NCBI GenBank assembly: GCA_004562395.1
Contig: SFQY01000049.1
Span: 1 to 20,050 of the forward strand
DNA: 20,050 bases
Reading direction: 5' to 3'
From: a bacterium
GTDB lineage: Bacteria > Bacillota > Clostridia > Oscillospirales > Oscillospiraceae
Notes under the pieces: model-generated
Database searches by the model: none
Told to the model about the DNA's origin: nothing
Seen by the model: the letters and a program-made list of their open reading frames with translations, nothing else
Translations under genes and position numbers: made by a program
Shown here: piece by piece, positions 7,902-13,528 of the stretch
Layout: each line of letters opens with the position of its first letter
Numbering within the stretch: position 1 is the first letter of the stretch

Positions 7902-8059
7902 ATGATCGTTTAGCGTCTCCAAGGCCCCCTCTGACGAGGGTGGTGCTCCGCGCAGCGAATCAAAATATTCATGATTGCCGGTGGCAATCATACCTAAATG
8001 TATCCCTCATCAGAGGGAGCCTTGTGGGTGCGCAGTAACCAACGAAGATAAACGATCAT
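7902..8059. repeat. Three-tier nested palindromic element
   Basis: This explains most of the gene-free stretch 7868-8181. Three inverted repeats share one centre: ATGATCGTTTA (7902-7912) with 8049-8059, perfect; AAGGCCCCCTCTGACGAGGG (7921-7940) with 8004-8023, 18 of 20; and ATGATTGCC (7971-7979) with 7983-7991, perfect around a 3-nt loop. The two middle-arm mismatches are C/A on the plus strand but become G.U wobbles in minus-strand RNA. The CCCTCTGA(C/T)GAGGG core is of a type I recognise as common between genes in gut Clostridia. No transposase is present. Confidence 0.75.
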
Positions 8060-8123
8060 CTCCGGCGTCGATTTTGTCGTTTCCGGAATCCGGAACGGGA
8101 TCCCACATCTGATGTCTTACTGA

Positions 8124-8170
8124 AAAAACAAACAGCCGGAGCCTGGCGGGATGCCTGGCTCCGGTTGTTT
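8124..8170. terminator. Bidirectional terminator between fbp and malQ
   Basis: An A-run (8123-8129) precedes a long stem, ACAGCCGGAGCCTGGC (8129-8144 region) pairing with GCCTGGCTCCGGTTGT up to 8168, with one U-U mismatch and one G.U pair, and a GTTTT tail follows. The symmetry suits convergent transcription: malQ stops 12 bp away on the minus strand and fbp ends upstream on the plus strand. Confidence 0.8.
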
Positions 8171-8181
8171 TACTTCGGAGG

Positions 8182-9666
8182 TTATGATTGGGTTTTCAGC
8201 CGGCCGTAGAGGCGGGTGGTTTCCCGGATCCGGGCGGCCAGGGCGTCGGAGTCGAAGCCCGGCTGGGCACGCCAGGTCCAGTTGGCACTGGAAAGGGTTC
8301 CGGGGAAGTTCATCCGGGCGGGCTTGCCCAGCTCCAGATAATCCTGCATCTGCACCACGCACAGCCGGGAAACGGAGCCCATGGCACCCCGGATCATACC
8401 CCGGATGTACCCTTCGTCGGGGTTTAAGCCCAGATAGGCCTTGGCGTAGGCCACGTCCTCGGGAGCGGCCTCGTCAAACCACTGCTTTAAGGTCACGTTG
8501 TCATGGGTGCCGGTGTAGCACACCGAGTCCTCGGGATACAGATGAGGCAGGTAGTTGCTCTCCTCCCGGGAGTCAAAGGCGAATTCCAGCACCTTCATGC
8601 CGGGATATCCGGAATCCAGCTGCAGCTGCCGGACCTCGGGGGTCACGAAGCCCAGGTCCTCGGCGATGAAATCCAGATCCGGCAGAGACTGTCGCAGCAC
8701 CCGGATAAAATCCATTCCCGGACCCTTGATCCAGGAGCCGTTCCGGGCGGTGGTGTCCTGGGCCGGGACAGCCCAGTAGCTTTCAAAGCCCCGGAAGTGG
8801 TCGATGCGGACCACGTCGTACATCCCGGCAGCGGCCCTGAGCCGGCGCAGCCACCAGGCGTATCCGGTTTCCGCCATTTTCTGCCAGTCGTACAGGGGAT
8901 TTCCCCAGAGCTGGCCGTCGGCGGTGAAGGAATCCGGGGGGCACCCGGCCACCAGCCTGGGACGGCGGTTTTCATCCAGCTGGAAAAGCTCCGGATTGGC
9001 CCATACGTCCGCGGAATCCAGAGGCACGTAAATGGGCACGTCCCCGATGATCCGGATGCCCTTTCCGTGGGCGTAACGCCGCAGAGCCGTCCACTGGCGG
9101 CGGAACAGGTATTGCAGGAAATACTGAAAGGCAATGTCTTCGGCCAGCTCCCGGCGCTTTTGATCCAGCGCCTCCGGATTCCGCAGCCGCAGGTCCTGAG
9201 GCCAGTTGAGCCACGGCGCTCCGCCGAAGGACTCCTTCAACGCCATAAACAGGGCGTAGTCCGGCAGCCAGGCCTCATTCTCCCGCAGGAAGCGTTCATA
9301 GGCTTCATCGGGCCGGAACCGCCGGAAGGCCAGCTTCAGCACACCGGTCCGGTGGGCGTACATGGCACCGAAGTCCACCCGGCCGGGGTTGCTGCCCCAG
9401 CTGACGCCGGACAGCTCCTCTTTGGTCAGGAGCTGCTCCGACACCAGGGTATCCAGGTCGATGAGATAGGGATTTCCGGCGCAGGAGGAAAAGGACTGGT
9501 AGGGGGAATCCCCATAGCCTGTGGGGGACAGGGGGAGGATCTGCCAACAGGACTGTCCTGCCTTTTCCAGAAAATCCACAAAAGCATAGGCGTTTGCTCC
9601 CATGGAACCGATGCCGTAGGGCCCCGGCAGGGAGGTGATGTGCATCAGGATTCCGCTTTCACGCAT
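8182..9666 (-). CDS. malQ: 4-alpha-glucanotransferase (GH77, amylomaltase)
   Basis: MalQ transfers alpha-1,4-glucan chains between maltooligosaccharides in the cytoplasm, releasing glucose and making longer chains for phosphorylase. The 494-residue protein is a full GH77 enzyme: N-terminal ITSLPGPYGIGSMG and GDSPYQSFSSCAGNPYLIDL, nucleophile D289 in VRIDHFRGFESYW, acid/base E336 in IAEDLGFVT, and transition-state aspartate D389 in TGTHDN. The start is the ATG at 9664-9666, before MRESGILMH. An upstream ATG would add about 24 residues foreign to the family that overlap the lacI gene. Its AAAAGGAGAA binding site lies inside lacI, and the two genes overlap by 8 nt (ATGCGTGA), so they are translationally coupled. 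It ends at a bidirectional terminator. Confidence 0.97.
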   Translation of the reverse strand: MRESGILMHITSLPGPYGIGSMGANAYAFVDFLEKAGQSCWQILPLSPTGYGDSPYQSFSSCAGNPYLIDLDTLVSEQLLTKEELSGVSWGSNPGRVDFGAMYAHRTGVLKLAFRRFRPDEAYERFLRENEAWLPDYALFMALKESFGGAPWLNWPQDLRLRNPEALDQKRRELAEDIAFQYFLQYLFRRQWTALRRYAHGKGIRIIGDVPIYVPLDSADVWANPELFQLDENRRPRLVAGCPPDSFTADGQLWGNPLYDWQKMAETGYAWWLRRLRAAAGMYDVVRIDHFRGFESYWAVPAQDTTARNGSWIKGPGMDFIRVLRQSLPDLDFIAEDLGFVTPEVRQLQLDSGYPGMKVLEFAFDSREESNYLPHLYPEDSVCYTGTHDNVTLKQWFDEAAPEDVAYAKAYLGLNPDEGYIRGMIRGAMGSVSRLCVVQMQDYLELGKPARMNFPGTLSSANWTWRAQPGFDSDALAARIRETTRLYGRLKTQS

Positions 9667-10690
9667 GGTCTTCGTTCTCCTTTTCCGAAATGGAGCGGAT
9701 GCTCTCCCGGCGAAGCACGCCGAAGGGCACCGTCTCATGACAGGCCGGGGCGCCTTCCTCTATGGCGGAAAGAAGAATCTTTACACTCCGTTTGGCCAGA
9801 AGCTGCACCGACTGGCTGATGGTGGCCAGCTGGGGCACCAGATAACCGCACAGGGGCAGGCCATCCACGCCCATAACGGACACGTCCTCCGGTACCCGCA
9901 GACCGTTTTCCCACAAAGCCCGGATGGCGCCGATGGCCATTACGTCGGCACAGGCGAAGAGGGCAGTGAACCGGCTGCCGTTCTCCAGCAGAGCCTGGGT
10001 GGCGCGGTAGCCGTCCTGATAGGAATAGCGCACGCTCCGGTAATCCCGCTGGGGATCAAAGGGAATGTCGTGCCGGGCAAAGGCCCGCAGGCAGCCGTTG
10101 TAGCGCAGGCGGCTGGTGTCAGAGGCGTTCCGATCGCCGCCGATGACGGCGATATTCCGGTGACCCAGGGAGATCAAAGTCTCAATGGCGCAGTAGGCGG
10201 CCTCCTGATCGTCGGTGGTCACACTGGACAGGTTGCTGAAGGGGAGCATGGAGGCGTCGTTGGTCACCACCACGCAGGGGATGTCGATCTTGTCGAAATC
10301 CCGGAGGAAATTGTCGTTGTTGCCGCCCAGGAACAGAATGCCCAGGGGCTTTTTCTCCCGGCACAGCTGCACCGCCCGGAGGACCTCATTTTGATCCTCG
10401 TCCATATAGTCCACCACAAGCTGGTAGGGGGTCTGGGCGATCAGCTTCTGGATGGATTCCATCATGACGCTGAACAGTTCGTTGCCGATGCCCTTGATCA
10501 CCACCAAGACGGTGTTGGAATGGGTCTGTTTGAGCTGCTTGGCGTTGACGTTCAGCTCAAAGCCGCTTTCTTTGGCGGCCTTCAGGATGATCCGGCGGGC
10601 CTTTTCGCTGACATTGGGATGGTTGTTCAGGGCCCGGGAGACGGTACCGACGGCATAGCCCGTTTTGGCAGCCAAATCCTTGATCGTCAC
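9659..10690 (-). CDS. LacI-family transcriptional regulator (probable MalR-like)
   Basis: The 343-residue protein starts with the LacI-type DNA-binding head, TIKDLAAKTGYAVGTVSRALNNHPNVSEKARRIILKAA, followed by the hinge region and a periplasmic-binding-protein-like effector domain (about 60-335). The start is GTG at 10688-10690, 7 nt after GGAGG; MTIKDLA is where LacI proteins normally begin. The gene overlaps malQ by 8 nt, so the pair forms an operon with its own promoter. By position it probably responds to a maltooligosaccharide or related sugar and controls malQ and the neighbouring permease operon, whose promoter carries a LacI-type operator. The ligand cannot be read from sequence. Confidence 0.93.
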   Translation of the reverse strand: MTIKDLAAKTGYAVGTVSRALNNHPNVSEKARRIILKAAKESGFELNVNAKQLKQTHSNTVLVVIKGIGNELFSVMMESIQKLIAQTPYQLVVDYMDEDQNEVLRAVQLCREKKPLGILFLGGNNDNFLRDFDKIDIPCVVVTNDASMLPFSNLSSVTTDDQEAAYCAIETLISLGHRNIAVIGGDRNASDTSRLRYNGCLRAFARHDIPFDPQRDYRSVRYSYQDGYRATQALLENGSRFTALFACADVMAIGAIRALWENGLRVPEDVSVMGVDGLPLCGYLVPQLATISQSVQLLAKRSVKILLSAIEEGAPACHETVPFGVLRRESIRSISEKENEDHA

Positions 10691-10734
10691 TGGAGTGCCT
10701 CCTCTCTTTTCGGATTGGTTCTGTTACAAAAATG

Positions 10735-10763
10735 ATGATACCGCAAATTTTGGAACATTGCAA
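10735..10763 (-). promoter_or_regulatory. Promoter of lacI-malQ
   Basis: Read on the minus strand, TTGCAA (10758-10763) and TATCAT (10735-10740) are separated by 17 bp, about 45 nt before the GTG start. It lies after the permease gene, so the regulator and malQ need not depend on the upstream, damaged operon. Confidence 0.65.
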
Positions 10764-10789
10764 GGGGGAGGAAGGGCCTATCCTATGCG

Positions 10790-10817
10790 CTTCCCCCCTC
10801 GATCTCGAGGGGGGAAG
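10790..10817. repeat. Perfect C-run palindrome between permease and lacI genes
   Basis: CTTCCCCCCTCGA (10790-10802) and TCGAGGGGGGAAG (10805-10817) are perfect 13-bp arms around 2 nt. It begins 8 bp after the permease stop on the minus strand. There is no T-run, so it is a weak candidate terminator. The CTTCCCC../..GGGGAAG core resembles the palindromes in repeat copies A, B and C. Confidence 0.7.
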
Positions 10818-10824
10818 GGAAGAA

Positions 10825-11667
10825 TCAGCCTTTCACGGCGCCGGCGACGACGCCCTTGATGATGTGCTTCTGGCAGAACAGGTATACGATGATGATGGGC
10901 AGCACCGTCAGCATGATGCAGGCCATCATGGGACCCATTTCCACCCGGCCGTAGCTTCCCTTGAAGTACTGGATCAGGATGGGGACGGTGGTGTACTTTT
11001 TCCGGTCCAGAACCAGATAGGGCAGCAGGTAGTCGTTCCACACCCACATGGTTTCCAGGATGCCCACGGAGATCAGGGTGGGCTTCAGTACCGGCAGCAC
11101 AATGCGGAAATAGGTTTGGAAGGGGTTGCAGCCGTCGATCATGGCGGCCTCCTCAATTTCCAGAGGGATGGACTTCATGAAGCCCGCGAACATGAACACC
11201 GCCAGGCCCGCGCCGAAGCCCAGGTAGATAACCCAGATGTTCCAGGGGGTGTTCAGCTTCAGCTGGTCAGAGGTGGCGGCCAGGGTGAACATCAGCATCT
11301 GGAAGGGCACCACCATGGAGAAGACGAACAGGTAGTACACCGCTTTGGTCAGGATGTTCTCCACCCGGGTGATATACCAGGCGCACATGGAGCAGAACAG
11401 CAGAATGGCAACCACTGAGGTGACGGTGATCAGAAGGCTGGTAAGGAAGGCGTCCACAAAGCCCTTGGAGCCTACGGCGTTTACATAATTCTCGAATCCC
11501 GCGAAGGTAGCGGAATTGGGAAGCTGGAATACGGTGCTGGTGGAGATAGCGGTCTCCTTTTTCAGGGAGTTGAGCAGGATCATGATCACGGGGTAGATCC
11601 AGGCCAGGCTGAAGACAGCCAGCACGACGGTCATCAGGCCGTCGGCGACACGGTTTTTCTTTTCCAT
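10825..11667 (-). CDS. Sugar ABC importer permease, MalG type
   Basis: The 280-residue inner-membrane protein has six hydrophobic segments and the EAA loop that docks the ATPase (EEAAMIDGCNPFQTYFRIVLPVLKP, about 190-215). The C-terminal sequence FCQKHIIKGVVAGAVKG is typical of MalG/MsmG-type permeases for oligosaccharide or glycerol-phosphate importers. ATG 11667 follows AAGGAGG by 8 nt and is intact. It normally pairs with the MalF-type permease encoded just upstream, but that gene is broken here, and no solute-binding protein or ATPase gene lies in the window. Clostridial systems often borrow a shared MsmK-type ATPase encoded elsewhere. The substrate is unknown; proximity to malQ suggests alpha-glucans. 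Confidence 0.9.
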   Translation of the reverse strand: MEKKNRVADGLMTVVLAVFSLAWIYPVIMILLNSLKKETAISTSTVFQLPNSATFAGFENYVNAVGSKGFVDAFLTSLLITVTSVVAILLFCSMCAWYITRVENILTKAVYYLFVFSMVVPFQMLMFTLAATSDQLKLNTPWNIWVIYLGFGAGLAVFMFAGFMKSIPLEIEEAAMIDGCNPFQTYFRIVLPVLKPTLISVGILETMWVWNDYLLPYLVLDRKKYTTVPILIQYFKGSYGRVEMGPMMACIMLTVLPIIIVYLFCQKHIIKGVVAGAVKG

Positions 11668-12439
11668 TACTGCTGCACCTCCTTGGAACGGGTGCCCGAA
11701 GCTGGATCAGGGAAATGGCGATGACCATAATGCAGAATACAACTGCCTTGGCCTGGCCGATGCCCTTCCAGCCGGCGCCGGAGCGGGCGTAGAAGTTGTT
11801 GTAGATATTCAGAGCCAGCATTTCGGTAGCGTGGTTGGGCTCGCCGCCGGTAAGGGCCAGGTTCTGGTCGAAGAGCTTGAAGGAATTGGTCAGGGTCAGG
11901 AACAGGCAGATGGTGATGGAGGGCATCACGTTGGGGATTTTGATCTTGAAGAGGATCTGGCTGGGGGTGGCGCCGTCGATCCGGGCGGCTTCGATGTAAT
12001 CCGTGGGAATGGACTGCAGGCCCGCGATATAGATGATCATCATATAGCCGATCTGCTGCCAGCACATCAGGACGATCATGCCCCAGTAGCCCGCGGTGGA
12101 GTTCAGGGCCAGCAGGGGCTTGCCCGCCAGACTCAGAACACAGTTGATCAGGATGTTCCAGATGTAGCCCAGCACGATGCCGCCGATGAGGTTGGGCATG
12201 AAGTAGACGGTACGGAAGACATTGGTACCCAGGATCCCCCGGGTCAGGGCCAGGGCCACGGCGAAGGCCAGCACATTGATGAGGATGGTGGATACCACCG
12301 TGAAGCTGGCGGTGAAGGTCAGGGAGGACCAGAACTGGGCGTCCTGGAACACCTTGATGTAGTTCCCCAGACCCACCCACTGGGCCTTGTTGATGGTGGT
12401 GAACTTGCAGAACAGTTCCTCCAATTTGTTGTCCGGCAT
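11667..12439 (-). pseudogene. MalF-type sugar ABC permease, 5'-truncated and frameshifted
   Basis: The frame from 12439 reads as a permease core: WVGLGNYIKVFQDAQFW, four or five membrane segments, and an EAA loop (YIEAARIDGATPSQILFKIKIP). Two defects show. (1) The first transmembrane segment and the following loop (about 40 residues) are missing. The only start, ATG 12437-12439, has no Shine-Dalgarno and lies in the loop of a TCCGGC/GCCGGA hairpin. (2) Near 11696-11701, after SLIQL, one base is missing. Restoring it gives ..LSGTRSKEVQQ and a stop overlapping the next start (TAATG), exactly the ending expected of this family. As written, the frame runs on into the next gene to 11267. Either error could be an assembly fault, but two together suggest decay. 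Confidence 0.75.
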
Positions 12440-12455
12440 CGCCGGATGTTGATAT

Positions 12456-12471
12456 TTGGAAACGATTCCAA
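12456..12471. promoter_or_regulatory. LacI-type operator in the permease operon leader
   Basis: TTGGAAACGATTCCAA has 6-bp inverted arms around a central CG, the hallmark of LacI/GalR-family operators. It lies roughly 10-25 nt downstream of the predicted start of the 12487-12515 promoter, where binding would block transcription. The nearby lacI gene product is the natural candidate to bind it. Confidence 0.6.
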
Positions 12472-12486
12472 TATTTCCATGAACTC

Positions 12487-12515
12487 ACTATAGCGCGGGT
12501 TTACTAAAAAAACAA
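12487..12515 (-). promoter_or_regulatory. Promoter of the ABC permease operon
   Basis: On the minus strand TTGTTT (12510-12515) and TATAGT (12487-12492) are 17 bp apart. The predicted start is near 12480, just before the operator. It drives what is now a truncated permease; in a complete operon the first gene here would normally encode the sugar-binding protein. Confidence 0.6.
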
Positions 12516-12558
12516 CTGTTTTTTGGGGGAAAACAGGAAGTTCTGCACATTCCACAAC

Positions 12559-12573
12559 ATTGGAAATTCCAAT
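12559..12573. promoter_or_regulatory. Second TTGGAA palindrome upstream of the permease promoter
   Basis: ATTGGAAATTCCAAT has perfect 7-bp arms around one base and repeats the TTGGAA/TTCCAA half-sites of the 12456 operator, but lacks the central CG. It could be an upstream auxiliary site or coincidence. Confidence 0.3.
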
Positions 12574-12689
12574 TTGGTGAAAAGCACAAGAAACCGGGAA
12601 ATTGGAAACGAAACCGACCAGGCCCGCCGAAGAAGACCCGGACGATCCTTTCCGGGAGAAACACAGTCGCGACGGAATCCCTGCAAAAA
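12574..12689. other. Gene-free stretch with nothing recognised
   Basis: Between the permease promoter region and repeat copy C I see no open frame with a binding site, no hairpin terminator and no recognisable gene remnant. It is part of the 1.07-kb gene-free interval 12440-13512, the rest of which is filled by regulatory sites, repeats and the small mobile element. Confidence 0.5.
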
Positions 12690-12797
12690 ATGATTGTGCT
12701 TATCGGCTCAGCTGTCCGATCAATAGGTGTTTGTATAGACGACGGGACAATACCTTCCCCCGGGGGGAAGGGGGACCGCGAAGCGGTGGATGAGGAA
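12690..12797 (-). repeat. Dispersed repeat, diverged inverted copy C
   Basis: Read on the minus strand it starts CCTCATCC, has an ACCGC-TTC-GCGGT hairpin, then CCTTCCCCCCGGGGGAAGGTATTG, an ACAAACACCTATTGATCGG-like block and an AGCTGAG block. These are in the same order as copies A and B but more diverged. It faces copy B across 60 bp, so the two can pair as an inverted repeat. Confidence 0.7.
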
Positions 12798-12946
12798 TGG
12801 CGACACCTTACCATTCGCAATGCAGTCAATTCAAACGGTACAACCTTTCCCAATGTACCTTTTTAACGAAATGCATACAGATTCGGAACATATCGCCGTT
12901 CCTCATCCGCCCCAGTTTACGAACTGGGGCACCTTCCCCCCCGGGG

Positions 12947-13054
12947 CAATGTCATCAACTTAAGCACCAAGGTACCGTCTACCTCTGTCATTGCGAGGAG
13001 CGCAGCGACGTGGCAATCCGTTTTCTCCTTGGTAACCTTAAGTTGATGACATTG
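12947..13054. mobile_element. 108-bp MITE-like element inserted in copy B
   Basis: It has perfect 18-bp terminal inverted repeats, CAATGTCATCAACTTAAG (12947-12964) and its complement (13037-13054), with weaker pairing further in (CACCAAGG / CCTTGGT). It is flanked by a 10-bp direct repeat CCCCCCGGGG (12937-12946 and 13055-13064), as expected of a target-site duplication. Copy A has an uninterrupted CCCCCCGGGGG at the same place, which shows the empty site. It encodes nothing; its interior holds TGTCATTGCGAGGAGCG..GGCAAT (about 12986-13018), a core of a common bacterial repeat. Any transposase must act from elsewhere. Confidence 0.75.
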
Positions 13055-13163
13055 CCCCCCGGGGGAAGGCATTGCGCTCCGACGTCCCTGCAAACACCAA
13101 TTTATCGGACAGTTGGGCAAAACCGATCAGCAAATTTAAAATCATCCCCGAAAGGGATACCAC

Positions 13164-13198
13164 ATCTTATATCTCATATCTCGTATCTTATATCTGCG
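13164..13198 (+). repeat. Tandem heptamer run in copy B
   Basis: Five 7-bp units read atcttat, atctcat, atctcgt, atcttat, atctgcg, matching the module at 193-227. Unit number is the same, but the sequence has drifted. Confidence 0.7.
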
Positions 13199-13316
13199 TA
13201 CCCTGCGCCTTCGGCGCCGGGCGACCGCAAGGGTTGCCCCTACGCGGATGGTGTCCATTATTCGGAGAAACGAGCGTTTCCCCTGCCGTTTTCATGGCTC
13301 TGTACCGGCGGCGGGT

Positions 13317-13354
13317 AAAAAATGGGCCGGAGAAGGAGGCGCCTTCTCCGGCCC
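13317..13354 (-). terminator. Terminator of the MMPL-GLUG operon
   Basis: GGGCCGGAGAAGG (13324-13336) and CCTTCTCCGGCCC (13342-13354) form a perfect 13-bp stem with a 5-nt loop. On the minus strand it is followed by ATTTTTT (13317-13323). It lies about 160 bp past the stop at 13513, separated from it by a palindromic element. Confidence 0.88.
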
Positions 13355-13365
13355 GGATATTACTT

Positions 13366-13528
13366 GGGCAACACCGCACAATGGGCACTGCGGGCTTCGG
13401 CGGATCTTTTGTCCCAAGCGCGCAGTATGAAAAATGGGAAATACATCCAGTATTCCCGCATTTTTCATACTTTCGCTTGTGCCAAAATCTCGCGCCGAAT
13501 CTCCTTGCCCCATTATGCGGTGTTGCCC
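13366..13528. repeat. 163-bp imperfect palindrome overlapping a gene end
   Basis: The left arm, starting GGGCAACACCGCACAATGGG at 13366, and the right arm ending at 13528 are inverted copies over about 75 bp. They share GGGCAACACCGCA.AATGGG, TTCGGCG.GA..TTTTG..CAAGCG and AGTATGAAAAATG..GGAA.TAC blocks with scattered mismatches. The right arm contains the last codons and stop of the GLUG-protein gene. It has no T-run and no coding capacity; a MITE-like element is the simplest reading. Confidence 0.75.

Larger units (their letters stand above)
12858..13260 (+). repeat. Dispersed intergenic repeat, copy B (interrupted)
   Basis: This copy is homologous to position 1-310. The first 33 bases match copy A exactly, and the match resumes after an internal 108-bp insertion. 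In place of copy A's unpaired stretch it keeps a perfect CCCCAGTT-TACG-AACTGGGG hairpin (12910-12929). It ends with the heptamer run (13164-13198) and a GGGCGACC-GCAA-GGGTTGCCC hairpin. Open frames across it are fortuitous. Copies A and B lie in direct orientation about 12.9 kb apart. Confidence 0.85.

Noticed and set aside
10790..10817. Rho-independent terminator after the MalG-type permease
   Set aside because: The stem is perfect but has no T-run on the minus strand and matches the local repeat palindromes, so it is listed as a repeat instead.
11690..11705. Programmed ribosomal frameshift in the MalF-type permease
   Set aside because: The site CAGCTTCGGGCACC has no slippery heptamer, no such frameshift is known to me in these permeases, and the gene is also truncated at its 5' end. 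Mutation or sequence error is simpler.
12319..12853. Alternative minus-strand frames at 12319-12555 and 12488-12853 as a small sugar-binding-protein remnant
   Set aside because: The translations show no lipoprotein signal or binding-protein motif. They cover the operator, promoter and repeat copy C.
13366..13528. Terminator of the GLUG-protein gene
   Set aside because: It overlaps the coding end and has no U-tract. A canonical terminator with a T-run lies just beyond at 13317-13354.
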